Source: Apostichopus japonicus (taxonomy: Eukaryota; Echinodermata; Holothuroidea; Aspidochirotida; Stichopodidae). Taken from it: DNA of 64,000 nucleotides. The notes beneath the pieces were generated by a model. The model saw nothing but the letters and a program-made list of their open reading frames with translations, ran no database searches and had not been told where the DNA came from. Position numbers and translations under genes: made by a program. Positions 22,001 to 34,300 of this stretch are shown here, one piece after another (positions within the stretch are counted from its first letter, which is position 1; each line of letters opens with the position of its first letter). Location of the stretch: assembly GCF_037975245.1 (NCBI RefSeq), contig NC_092569.1, positions 34,262,668 to 34,326,667 of the forward strand, written 5' to 3'.

Positions 22001-25000
22001 CATAGATTATGAATTACTGTACAGTATAGTACTACGGTAATACTGAAGCTGTCACCAGGTGTCATGTGTCTGAATTTGGAGACAAACTGTAAATTCAGTC
22101 TTCATTTTTATTCAACACGAAGAAAGAATAAAGATAGAGCCTGTATACACAGCATTATAATGCACAACAATGATCATAATTTTACAGTTGGGTCATTCCA
22201 TATCAAATCACCAGATTTTGGGGTATGTTGTAGTTCGACATTTTTGAAAAATTCCCAAATTTATTGCATGAGTGGACCACCATAAAATAAGCATATTCTG
22301 AAAACTTCAGTTGCATTGCTTTACAATTGGCCGATTTAAAATTCTTTGAAATTCCGCAATTTGTCGCCACCATGGCAATTTGGCATTTTCTTGACTTTTG
22401 AGGTCTCATTTCTCAGCAATTACACATTCTACTACCTTTCTATTACAGATGCCTATAGAGTCTAACCCATAGAACAGGAAAATGAAAAATTAGGCTACAG
22501 AAATATTGTCTTGTGGAGTTAGGTCAACTTAAAAGTGTCAAAATATTTAATTTTTGTACTTTTCACTAAAAAATGTGCTATTTTTAGTGATGAATTGCTC
22601 CTAAACCATTGCTTCAGGGTACTAGATTCTTTCAGAGGTTATTATGTCTAGTAAAAACATTACAAAATAATGATTATATACAATGCTTTCCTTGAATATG
22701 TTTGCAAGTTGTGCAACTCTAAAGTTGCTATTTCATACTGCAATTCAGCATGAGGTAGGGGTTTTGATGCCAATTTTTTACCAAAGTAACCATGTTAGAG
22801 GTGTCAGGGTTTATACTTTATTAATAAGTATAAAGTTCTTACACATTAACAAATTTCAGGGTTCTAGCTGTTCTCAATATTAATTTATGATGTTGTTAAG
22901 TTGCTCCGATGTACAAAAGAGGTCGTTTTTGACGGCCAATAACTCAAAACGCGTCAAATTAAACAAAATTGATAATTTTTTCTGGAAGAGATATAGTACC
23001 ACCCTGTTTGTACAAAAAATTTCAGGAGGGTGTTTTGCCAGTGAGACACTTTGTGGGTAGAAAAATGAAGGAAGGCCATTAGGGCCAGTGAGGGTGTACA
23101 GTACAGTGTTAAAAGATTACCAGGGCATTCTAGACACGGTAGAATGCGGTGCCTAGGTTGTGGGGAGACAGGTAAGTGGGGAACGAAGTAAATTACTATA
23201 TCCAGCCTTATTGTTGCTACTTCAGGACATCACCAGCGTTTCTCTGGAATAACGGCTTTCGTACAGTTTACGGTACTATATACACATCATGTAACCGGTT
23301 GCAAGGTGTCACCGCTAGAAATTTGTCAGAATCAAATATTGGATGATCATCGGTTACTGATGAACAGCAATCTTTGATTGAACAGATGTGTGCTCAAGGG
23401 AACTTTCTATAATAATAATTTAAGTACATCTAAAGATCTGTCAGTTCTGTGCATAAAGCTGTAAGGGTTCTGTTCACATCATGGAAACCACACAAACTCG
23501 TCAAGCAACTGTAACCCAATCTGGCCAATCGAACTGTACTGTATGTATCTTTCAAATTGGTTAATTATATCAGATTCCTGCAATTTAATAATCTCTCCAA
23601 GCAAACACAGTTGTCAGTAATAATACCTTTCCTGTGTACATTAAAGTCCATGCTTGTTGCAGTACTTCATTGTACAGCCAGTACTGTTTGGACCCATCCA
23701 ATAACATCCATCCAATTTAGATGAATAGCCTCACACAAACACACAATACAGTACATAAGATTAAGTTCTCTATATTAGGTAACAGCTCTCTGTAAGCTGT
23801 GATGCAGGTCTATTAAGGTTGATCACACTTAGTAAGATCATGAATGGAGGAAGATTAGGATACAAGGAGTGCACAAAGTACCCTTTAATTTAGAGGCAAG
23901 TTTCCATGACAACTAAAGAAAGTCAAACCACCACAGCCAGGATCTCCCAGTCTCTATTGAGTTCAAATACCATGTCAAAGAGAGACAATGCATCCTACAC
24001 ATTTTGTTTCCTACTGTACCTTGATGAACTCAAACAAATTGAAAATCAAATAATTTGTCTTCAGATGTGATGCAGAGAAAAGTGTGTGTGATGAGGAATT
24101 ACCTCAAAAGCCACTACTTTATGTGAAGCAAGCAAGAGAGACAGAACAAACAGTAAATTAAATATAACAATTTGCTGCCCCCCCCCATCCATCTCCCCCA
24201 AGGAAAAGAGTTGGTAGATGTATGTGGGGATTTATAAATACTTCACTTCCATCAAGATTTCCAACAACCAAAGTTAAATGACAGATCTGTGCACTAAACC
24301 ATAACAGTATTTACTGTAATACAGAACAAAGTTCTCCTTCGTTTTTCTGCGTAAACTACTGTACATAGCTAGTGCAGTGTGGAACCCTGTACACAACTGT
24401 CCTACAGCTGTCTCCCACACACTTCTCAACAATATACATTGAGTGCTCACCAAAATTCAAAGTTAAAGTAAGAACGTGCCATTTGATCTTTAGGATTAAA
24501 ATCACTTTCTTTCTCCGAGCTAGAAAGGTACTGTAGTCACGCTACCATGGTAACAATTAATTACTTTTCAGTCTACTGGGTTTTACACTAATAAAATTTG
24601 GGGCCTCATCCACAGGTTGCAGAACTACAAAACTCTTTTCATTCTGAGCAGCGACTGATGTATGCAGTAGTCAAAAGTAATTTTGTAAGTATCTATTAAG
24701 TGATTAATATATTTTGTAGGAAATAATTTATGCGGTATCACCCAGAAATATGCTATGCAAAACTGCAAATTGCCATACTGTACAAGTTAACATACAGCAA
24801 CATTTTATGCATGAACCACTGAATTCTGTAAACTGAGATGAAAATCAGTGTTCAAAACTAAGCACTACAGGAAATTTGAACCTTAATTTTGAGCCTGATG
24901 TAAAATTAACATTATAAGCATACTGTATGTGTTAAGGTACTGCGCAGTATATCGTATGCATAACAGTAAAACAATTTCCGGAATCCAATGTATATGCATA

Positions 25001-28000
25001 AACATTAGGGTTGCCAGTTTCTCTGTGATGCAACTGGCCAATTGGGTGAAAAAATGCCAAATTTTATGAATTTTCTCTTCTTTTATGACAAACGATGCTG
25101 CGTATGGACAGGAATTGCATAGGTTTGCAATTCAAGTCTCATAGATGAACATTATGGGACCGTGAAACATTGTTTATAATCTAACTCTTTTTACCAACGT
25201 ACGTATAGGCTCAGAGCCTCAGAATACGTCTGAACAATATGGAATCGCTGAAATCAATGTTCTTTGGGAGAATTATTAACCATCTTTAGCTTTTATTTCT
25301 CATAAATTGACCACACATTTTATTTTCTTCCGGCCGATGAAATTTAAAACACTAGTGTTTACACAGGTCCAAAAATCGGGAACCGGGTACGCGAGAGTTG
25401 TTACCCATCGGGTATCTGGGTACCCAGGAAATATTGCTTACCCTCGTGTATCAAGTTTTTCAAGAAATTACATTTTGGATGCTATAATTCATGAATTATA
25501 TTCTCCACTGACAACGTTTTCATGTTCAAATACGTAGGTGTAAGATAAGGTATGAAACCTTCCTCTATAATTTCTATAATTTGCTTTTGTCTCTTTCATT
25601 AACTTGTTACTAACTTTATATAATTAACATGTACTAACATCGCACTGCCGCTACTGCTTATGTTTGCTCTCCACCTCTATTGGATCAGACCATATAAATA
25701 TCCAATTTAGCCCTTAAAAAGTTTTTACTTCAAGTCTTCTACTATCTATTATGCAGGCCCAGGGTTCGCATTAGCCACGAGATTGCGCGATTCTCGCAAT
25801 TTGATCTCATTTGGAATAAACTTGTAGTTAAAAGCCACTTGCGATTATTATTTTTTAGTTATCCCGTCTATAATCCATTAGTAACATCTTGTAAAATTCC
25901 TTGTCAGTCTTTCCATCTATGAAATAAACGAATGAATAAATAATATTAATAATTGTGAGAATTCTTTCAATTTCTTCCACAAGGTAGCCTAACACCACAC
26001 TAAGTCAGTAGGGGAAATCTAGCCTAACCATATGTTTATTAGCTGAAATTGTGACGCAGTTATAAGATATCCATGGATGGATACTTTCATTATTGCTGTT
26101 ATCTTTGACCGCATGGTAGGCTAACACCACACAAAGTCAATGGAAAAATCTTACCTAAGCATCGGTTTGTGCAAAAGAAAAAAAAACACACTTTGCGTAG
26201 GATTCGGGTAATAAATAAGGAACCGGGTAATATCGCGTTAGGGGGGTACCTGGATACCCTGTGCAAACACTATAAAACACTGACGAAACTGGAACACATG
26301 TACCCTGTATGTACAGTATACTTAATGCCATCAGGCTAGCACTGTAAAAAGGTGTATTCATGACTAAAAGTTAAGCCTACAGCAATGTCATTACATACAC
26401 CATTCATATCAGAGAGATGCTGTTAATGTAATTACATACACCATCCATATCAAGGGGATGCAATTAATGTCATTATATACATCATTCATTTCAGAGAGGT
26501 GCTGTTAATTTCATTACATACACCTTCATTTTGGAGAAGTAATGTAATGTTAAATTACAGTACACTAGCCTACACACCTACCCTAAATTAGGATTGATAA
26601 ATACCATACTGGAAGATTTGATAAAATATAATACTTCACCAACTGTTTTATAGTTCTCCAAAATTAATTTCTAATGTTTCCACTTATTCACAGCTAAAAT
26701 AAATACCAATATTTTGTTCTAATACAAACTATGTTACATGTGTTTGCTTACAATTGTTTGATGTGACAGTGTCTTTATTATGTTACCACATACCTTCTCA
26801 TTGTCTGAGAGATATCTAGTGAAAAAACAACATGAAAAATTCATTCAAGACTTGCATCTTGTGTTCATGAGCACATTAATGTAGTAAACAATTTATGTAG
26901 TAAACTAGAAACAAACAAACTGTCTCAAGAACATGCCGTACTATCATTCCAAAGTCAAAACCCTAATCTGGATCCATTAAAAATGTTTGAACAAAACCCC
27001 AGAATTGTACATTCCTTAGCATCGTGCACAACTGTGTCGCACCGACTGAGACGGAAGGAAGTACACACAAACTGTACTGCACATGTATGCAGCAGTGCAC
27101 ACACAACGCCCAACAACGACCAGAGTAGGCAACAAACCGCACACAGTAGTAATATTATGACTCACCATCCACCTCTTCTGCCATTCTCGTCATCTATGCA
27201 GCCTGCCTATGAATGACGTACCAAACTTAGACATCAATTCTTTAAAGCAACGACAGGCAAGCAGCTCAGCTCTTTCCGTAAGACTAAGTGCTTAACATTT
27301 ACTCAAGGGGCGCTGTAGCGTGCATACAATTTGTGTAAGAACTAGCAGCTGTAGTGAGGAGATCTCTCACCAGAAAGCCGAAACAGACTTGGCAAAAACA
27401 ACCAAGAATGTGACAGGCGGATCAATTATACTCCAACGCAGAGCGGCCTGAAAGTTTACGGCTGAGGACAGACTCGGCCTGTTTCTTTAATCATGAGTCT
27501 GTAAATAGTTGTTCAAGAAGATCTACCGTAATGGTCTCAGATTCTAATAATGAGATCATAGCAAAGGAAATTTGAAAAAGAAAAAAAAAGAAAAGGGAAA
27601 ACGACTTGTGTGGGTGGAGTTCTGTGAGATGAGGCACGCATGTACAGTAGCAGGAAAAGCATGTGAGGCAGTTCAGATGCTTGCCCATTTTAGTTCTTTG
27701 CCTCTGTTTTGAACTTGAGACATATTTCCTAGTTTTAGGGGCAATAAAACACCTACTGTACCCCGTGGAAGCTAGAGGAAATTTAGAGACTTTCCAGATT
27801 GATAATGAACATGTCACTTGAGGGATATGATTCTGTACACCAACAAACTACAATATAGGCCTAGACAGAAAACCAATATCTTTCCTGTGGGCACTTTGGC
27901 CTTCCCTATTTTGGGAGTCTTGCCCAATACCCATATTTGCACTGGCCAACGTAGCATGATATAATTAAGGTCAAATGCTGGCCGCACTAAACAAAACTTC

Positions 28001-28295
28001 CAGGGCTCCTGTAAACGGCAGTAATGAACAAACAAGTACACAAACATATAGCTGAAACAGCTTAACTTCCACCTGCAACCGAAAAAAATGTGACGAAAAT
28101 TACAGGAGTTTATTACCACAATATTCGCATTGTAATGATTTCTGACGGGGTACATGTACTATACTCACCAGATGGCATTATGGTTTTGTGACTCGGTAAC
28201 TGACAGGTTGGAAAGTCAAGATGAAGTCCACTTGGAGTGGTTATTAAATTAAGGTTGATTATACTGGCTGGTAGGTAAGGCACAAATCAAAGACC
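18977..28295 (-). CDS. STMN: Stathmin (microtubule-destabilising tubulin-binding phosphoprotein)
   Basis: Four minus-strand coding exons join in perfect phase: 28178-28169 (ATG CCA TCT G), 20805-20651, 19887-19696 and 19063-18977, with a 5' UTR part of the first exon reaching 28295. The product is 147 residues (human STMN1 is 149). An N-terminal cap reads GGVAFELVWEKPSK (human GQAFELILSPRSK), then a Pro-directed site LNSPPSK equals human Ser38, AAEERRKS equals the human Ser63 PKA site, and a long charged helix with EAEVKLMEKLQRIEGNQ follows. The human Ser25 S-P site is replaced by Glu-Lys, and the Ser16 site reads KSPGG. Stathmins bind two tubulin dimers and are switched off by phosphorylation. 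There is no N-terminal Cys-rich extension, so it is the cytosolic type. Confidence 0.95.
19065..19424. repeat. 60-bp minisatellite, six copies, overlapping the stathmin exon 4 acceptor
   Basis: Six units of exactly 60 bases begin at 19065, 19125, 19185, 19245, 19305 and 19365 (GTTCAAGAGCAAGAT, AAAACAATGATATGAGAT, CCAGAGCTT, GTAGATAAAAG). On the minus strand two internal units (acceptor AG at 19185-19184 and 19305-19304) copy the real splice acceptor and its upstream context exactly. Confidence 0.95.
19696..19887 (-). CDS. STMN: Stathmin exon 3 (tubulin-binding helix)
   Basis: 192 nt, CTCGTAG acceptor, GTAAGT donor, phase 0 at both ends. It is all charged coiled helix from SMECSRQQQ to LLLKLKEH, covering the two tubulin-binding repeats. 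The first Ser follows RRK from exon 2 and matches human Ser63. Confidence 0.95.
20572..20636. repeat. Pyrimidine tract just inside stathmin intron 2 (G-run rich on the sense strand)
   Basis: CCCTCCCTCC-type sequence; on the transcribed sense strand it becomes repeated GGGAGGGGG runs starting 14 bases after the exon 2 donor. Such G runs can act as intronic splicing enhancers or fold as G-quadruplexes. Confidence 0.85.
20651..20805 (-). CDS. STMN: Stathmin exon 2 (tubulin-capping N-terminal region)
   Basis: 155 nt, TTGCGTTTAG acceptor, GTAAC donor, entering phase 1 and leaving phase 0. It codes the beta-hairpin cap (VAFELVWEKPSK), the Ser-Pro site (LNSPPSK) and the start of the helix ending AAEERRK. 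Confidence 0.95.
20806..28168. other. Stathmin intron 1
   Basis: 7.4 kb without a recognised exon. It holds the 41-bp minisatellite at 26382-26547 and what may be one end of a DNA transposon near 22190 (GGGTCATTCCATATCAAATC; no matching right end seen). A fairly GC-rich patch lies near 27030-27240 with a CRE-like TGACGT at 27214-27219. Confidence 0.5.
26382..26547. repeat. 41-bp minisatellite, four copies
   Basis: Units of the form AATGTCATTACATACACC, then ATTCATATCAGAGAGATG, then CTGTT. Copies drift by a few substitutions; the last is incomplete. Confidence 0.85.
28169..28295 (-). CDS. STMN: Stathmin exon with start codon (MPS) and 5' UTR
   Basis: The acceptor TTTTTTTTTCTGTTTGTTGACAG ends at 28296, the ATG is 28178-28176, and a GTGAGT donor follows 28169. 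Only ten coding bases are present, ending in phase 1. The next exon (20805) completes a Glu codon, giving MPSEIKSPGG. The good acceptor shows that at least one non-coding exon lies upstream. Confidence 0.85.
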
Positions 28296-28663
28296 CTGTC
28301 AACAAACAGAAAAAAAAACAATAACAATATATAAAGAACTGGACTTTTAGATATGTTAAAACGACATGAAAGTGCCCAAAGAGAAGCCCAGGATCTCAGG
28401 TTTTCTCTGAAGTTGTCCGTAGAAGGATACCTAAATTTGTATCCCTGGCATGGGGTATATTTCTTTGTTTATGGATGCATATCCTCTTGGATCTGATTAA
28501 ATAAATTATATTTATGAGCGGTGATATTTTGCATGTGCTGAACAGGGAATATTGTAACCAGTATCGCATCACAAAATGCTACCCATAAACGATCAAAGTT
28601 GCTTTACAAGTTCAAAGATGTATAGCTGTTTTTCTCAGTTTTTAAAATAAGAACCATAGTATG

Positions 28664-31390
28664 TTATAGGGCAGGTCCAAGCTATTGTATCCCTAGAAGC
28701 CAAATTTTAAACTTTACTGAAGCACCCTAAATGTGGTGTCATGTTAAAGCTGAATTATTGAAGTTTTGGATTTTCATAATTTTTTTTAATTGTTTTGCCT
28801 ATTCGAACAATTACAGCCAGCTAATTTGCATAAATTCAAATTGCAGTGTGACGTACGGGACATTTGGAATCCTATTTCCCTGCCAGCAATATGAACTAAT
28901 TGAATATAAGTTATGTGGGACATGATACACCCTTCCTTCCAATAATTTTGACATATTATGTTTGGGGGTTCATCAATTAAATATGCTAATTAGCTAGTGT
29001 CCAAATACTGATGTCCCGTACGTCACAATTTTCAGCACTTTTTTCAAGTTTTGATATGGACGAACAATTTTTTTTTTGGTGATATTTTGTAAAGTTCTTA
29101 TTAAGAACATTGTTCACCAAAATCCATCCCAAAAAATTTGAAAATAATATTCACAGCAAATCTAATTATCAAAATTATAAATGTGACGTAGGGGACAAAA
29201 TGTGACGTACGGGACATAGTGTGGGGAAACTCTGTATTTATACATAATAAACATACATGGGCTCCAATGGGGACCTCTACTGGAAACCTTCCAATGCTTA
29301 CAAATTTATTTTGTTGAAAGATGGTAGTTGCAACTAATAATCCCTGCATGCCTGAAGAGCACATCATGGCTTCAAATAAACTACTGTATTGACAGATGAC
29401 CACCAACAGCCCAGGTGTTGTTCAATAAACTATCGGGAAGTCAATTGTGTGTGTGTGGGATACAGAATCATCTACAATGCTATTCAACATTGACATTGAA
29501 TGAAGACGACTTCAAGAATGTTGAGTTTGCATTTCAACATGTCGTATGCCTATTGTGAAGTGTGACTATCATGACTGTGCAACAATGTTGTGTCCTGAAC
29601 TTAGATAGTGGACATTGAGATTTTTAGTTACAAGTGTAGAGTTTCGCTCGCCCAATTTTTGCAGAGGACAATCACTCATGAGTTTGTTCAATAATCAGTA
29701 TTAGGTCTATAGAGTTTTCTTCGTTGTAGTGTCATACAGTAGATGGACATTACGAATGGCGTTACTGTGGAGATTTTGATATGTTTTGAATGGGATGGAT
29801 CATATTTCAACTTGAGGATCAATAGTGGGGAGTATGATACAGTGTTGTACAGTATATATATAGCAAAACAGTTTTGGACCAAAACTTTGCATCTTGGATC
29901 ATTTGTGGTCTAACAAAGCTAGAATTGATGTTATGAGTATTTGGTCTGGTAACCAGTATTAGGTCTATAGAGTTTTCTTTCTTGTCATAGTTTCATAGAT
30001 GGACATTATGTGGACGTTACTGTGGAGATTTTGATATGTTTTGAATGGGATGGATCATATTTCAACTTCAGGGTCAATAGTGCCATAGTGGGGAGTATGA
30101 TACAGTGTTATACAGTATATATATATACCAAAACAGTTTTGCATCAAAACTTTGCATCTTGAATCATTTGTGGTCTAACAAAGCTAGAATTGATGTTATG
30201 AGTATTTGGTCTGCATGGTAACCAGTATATGTATATAGAGTTTTCTTTCTTGTACTAGTTTCATAGATGGACATTATGTGGACGTTACTGTGGACATTTT
30301 GGTATGTTTTGAATGGGATGGATCATAATTTCAACTTCAGGGTCAATAGTGGGGAGTATGATACAGTGTTGTACAGTACAGTATATACCAAAACAGTTTT
30401 GCATCAAATTTGCATCTTGGATCATTTGTGGTCTAACAAAGCTTGAATTGATGTTATGAGTATTTGGTCTGGTAACCAGTATTAGGTCTATATAGAGTTT
30501 TCTTTCTTGTACTAGTTTCATAGATGGACATTATGTGGACATTACTGTGGAGATTTTGATATGTTTTGAATGGGATGGATCATATTTCAACTTCAGGGTC
30601 AATAGTGGGGAGTACGTATGATACAGTGTTGTACAGTATATACCAAAACAGTTTTGCACCAAAACTTTGCATCTTGGATCATTTGTGGTCGAACAAAGCT
30701 AGAATTGATATTATGAGTATTTGATGAATGTGTAGAGTAGATTTACAGTATACTTTACGCCATCCATGTTTTATGTAGTGGAATGATCTCACAAGTACAG
30801 TCACTGCTCTTTTCGATCCCAGAAAGAAGGAAATATGGCATGAAATTACCAATGACATTGTTCTGGCATATCCAAATTGATGTTTTTATGTAGAAATCAG
30901 CTTGTTATGGTATATTCTGAAATAAAAATATGAGTTTTCATAGTCAATTTTTATTTGGACAAATTGTCCCGTACGTCACATGTCCCATACGTCACAGGAC
31001 AATTTTCATTTGTGTAATCACTGAACTGGAATGGCTTCATATTTTTTTTCTAATATGTTACAGCTTAGCCCTTGGAAGGTTAGGCTATTCACTAGTTATA
31101 ACAGCTTGATCACTGCCCTCCTAATTTCAGAGCGATTTCAGCTTTGCTCTTTAGTAAAAAAAACACAAATTTCTCTGGTCCCGTACGTCACACTGTACAT
31201 TAATTAAGATGGGACCTAATTAAAGAAAGTGTAGGAAATCTTCATGAGTTTGTAATACAGTAGCAGCAATAACAAATATGAAAACCTGAAAAAGTTTCTG
31301 GAAAATAGATTTTTTATAACTTTTAGACACATTTAAGTCTCTGAAATGTCCCGTACGTCACAGTGCAAATAGCTTGGACCTGCCCTATAA
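28664..31390. mobile_element. 2.7-kb non-autonomous DNA transposon with subterminal GTCCCGTACGTCAC repeats
   Basis: Ends TTATAGGGCAGGTCCAAGC (28664) and its exact inverse (to 31390) define the element; further TIR similarity includes CTATT. A 14-base motif GTGACGTACGGGAC or its complement occurs at 28848, 29013, 29183, 29202, 30966, 30982, 31178 and 31348, grouped in the two outer parts. The middle is a four-copy tandem array. No transposase ORF is present, so movement would need an enzyme supplied elsewhere. It lies in the proposed stathmin 5' intron. Confidence 0.85.
29695..30730. repeat. ~260-bp tandem array, four copies, inside the 28664 element
   Basis: Copies start near 29695, 29954, 30222 and 30477 (CAGTATTAGGTCTATAGAG or a variant). 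Each includes TAGATGGACATTA, GAATGGGATGGATCAT, GGGGAGTATGATACAGTG and TGGATCATTTGTGGTCTAAC. Differences are small indels and substitutions. Confidence 0.9.
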
Positions 31391-34300
31391 GAGACAAAAC
31401 TCAGGGAGTTCAAACTGCGACACTAAATTATTCCTATTAAAACAACCTTATGAATGTTGTACAGTACATACAACTTCGACTGTTACATTACCACAAGGTT
31501 TGTTTCTGAAACACAATTTGTGCACAGTCACTAGTAAGCCAGGTTCTGGTTTCAAGTTTACAAACATTTTGTGTTTTAAGTAGTGCCAGTCACATGTTCT
31601 CAAATAGAGCTATATCCATTATTATGTATTCAAAATATACACATTGTAACATTTTCCTCTGTGAGTAGCGCCGGCCAGCCGATTAAGGGTTCTTGGCCTA
31701 AGATGTAGTATTGTAACTGGCCAGAGAATGAAGATGTACACAAAATAAATCCAGAGGTGATGGTATTTTGAACAGCGATATATTGAAAAGAAAACTTCTT
31801 ACAGTAAGGTTGAGTGTGTTGTACTGGATGTGTTGTACAAACTTGAAGCTACGTGGCCCTGAAGCCTACCTACAAGAGTGTTTCGTCCAACAGCAACCAA
31901 AGTAGACTGTTCTGTCCCTCCCAGGTAATGCATTTTATATAAATCCCTTAACAATACATAAAAATACCACATGTATACAAATGATGAACTTTAACCTACA
32001 ACTTAGCTTACTGTATTACATAATACACAAATACTACAGTGCATTCCTACCATCCCCAAGCAATTGTACTCCTTTACAGAGATGAATGTGATCACATGAG
32101 TATCCCTAGAAAATATCACAATATGTTAGTTACATCACAATCCCAGGATAAGCCTGACACCACACGCCGATCCTAGGAGCAGCCCCAAAAGCCATAATCT
32201 GCCAACAATTACATCTGGTTTACTTAATGCCAGGAGCGATAACCCCTATATAATTCCAAGGGGTTTAAACTACCACAATGGTTCCGCACCGTCCACACAA
32301 AACTCCCATTGCTCCACAACTTTACAGTCACAGAGTTACAATATTAAATAAACTTTTGAAGTTTACCATATCTGTTGACCCAAAACCTCCAAATTTGTGC
32401 TTGTATTTACTGTAGGATAATACCTCCTAGTACAATACTGTACTTAGAGTGCTCAGACTATATCATCTGCAGTAGTCTAATTTCTTTCTAAAATATAATT
32501 ATACCATCTTTCAGATTTAAACTGGAAACATGTCTTAACAAGCTCCTGATTCTTTGTCATCTTTGCTGAGTAATGATTCCATCACCTAACTTGAAATGTC
32601 TGCTACTACTAATGACTAATGTACTACACGCATGATGCACCAACCACAAGTCAGTGACTGTACAGTAGTATTGACGTAGCGCTGGCCTCCTCATTAATTC
32701 ATCCAGCCATGCGGGATACACCCGATCGTCCGAGCGCTACAGTGTATCAGACTGTTGCAGAGCTAGTGCAGGCACGTGTGCAGTCAAACTGCAAAGCAGT
32801 CGAGACGACAGACTGCGCAGCTCTTGGCCATTACTTGTGAGCACTGTTAAGATCTCTTTGCTCATCTTAAGTATGATGTGAATTGCATATCGAGCTTCAT
32901 CATCTTAAGATGAACAATGATGATTCCCTTGGATGAGTCTAGTGACTCACTGCTAATCTACAACTTGTCATTATGATAATGGATCAGTCTATACATTGCA
33001 TTACCGAATCTTACCACAAGATTACATGTAAAGAGATCATGTAGCGCATTTCTGCAAAGCATGAGATTCGTTTAAAAGCTGTGCATAATGTGCTTCCACC
33101 CACACTGGTAACACAACACTTTACTCAAAACTCTAGTTTCCATTTGAAATAAATCAAGAAAACCAGATATATTCACTTGGCTTTTGTTACATCTTATTTT
33201 CTGATTGTCCATACAGTATGTGGTTAAAAATATAGTCTCAGACAGTCAATTACTTTATTATTTTACATGATCCTTAAAATGACAGGTCTACTATAGACTA
33301 CTGAATTTTAAAGAGACTGTATGCACTGTACAGTACCATTAAATACATGTACCAAGTCCAAACTAAAAGTAAAGAAAAAAAGGAGGTAATTCCAAAACAG
33401 GATAAACTGTGGGTTGGTTATTCCTAAATTAGTTAACAAACACTATGATATCTCATTGAATCCAGATACTGTAACATGTATAGTAGCTATAGAAGACTTA
33501 GTGAAATCAGCTGGCATACAGGTTAAGCAGTGAAGTACTGTATGCTGTCCAAGCTGTAAGCTGACATTAAGCTGTCAAAGTCTTAAATTCCAAACTTATT
33601 GAGTTTACAGTTAGGCTTACTGATGAAATGCACATCCTCTAAAGAATACATTAAATTTAAGTAACGTACTAGGCACTTAACTGGGAATAATTCAACCATT
33701 TTCGCATAGCAAAAAGGCCACTGTATCCAAACTGTACGAATTGCAACAAATTCACATAATTTTAGATACATAAGTTGTATAAGAGACAGGCTCCAAAAGT
33801 GTTCAAAACTGGCACACACAAACTTTGAACACTACATTATTCCTTGCTTAACATGTTTGAGAGGACTATATCATCAGGTACTATCCTTAAATATGCTAGG
33901 AAAGGGAAATAATGGTCACTCATACATCATGTGTAAAACTCATGTAATTAATTGCTACCATTTGTCCACACTGGTACATTAATACAATGTAATACATATC
34001 CATCCATTAATACATGTAATATATATCCCTTCAATGTCTAACAAGGTCACATTCCATGCAAATAAATACCTTATAAAATGTAAAATTTGCATAAATTTTA
34101 ATGCTAATAATTTTTCCACAACAAGATACACTTTGTACAAATAGAATACATGAACAGCAGTTTTGTGAAACAAAGTGTTCTATGAAGCTTATTAGGGGTT
34201 AAGAATGTATGAGTATTTACAATGCAAGGAAGGAAGGAACATTGAAATGAGGCTGGAAAGGAAGAAAACTGTGTGCGACAATGTGAAAGGAAAGGATAAT

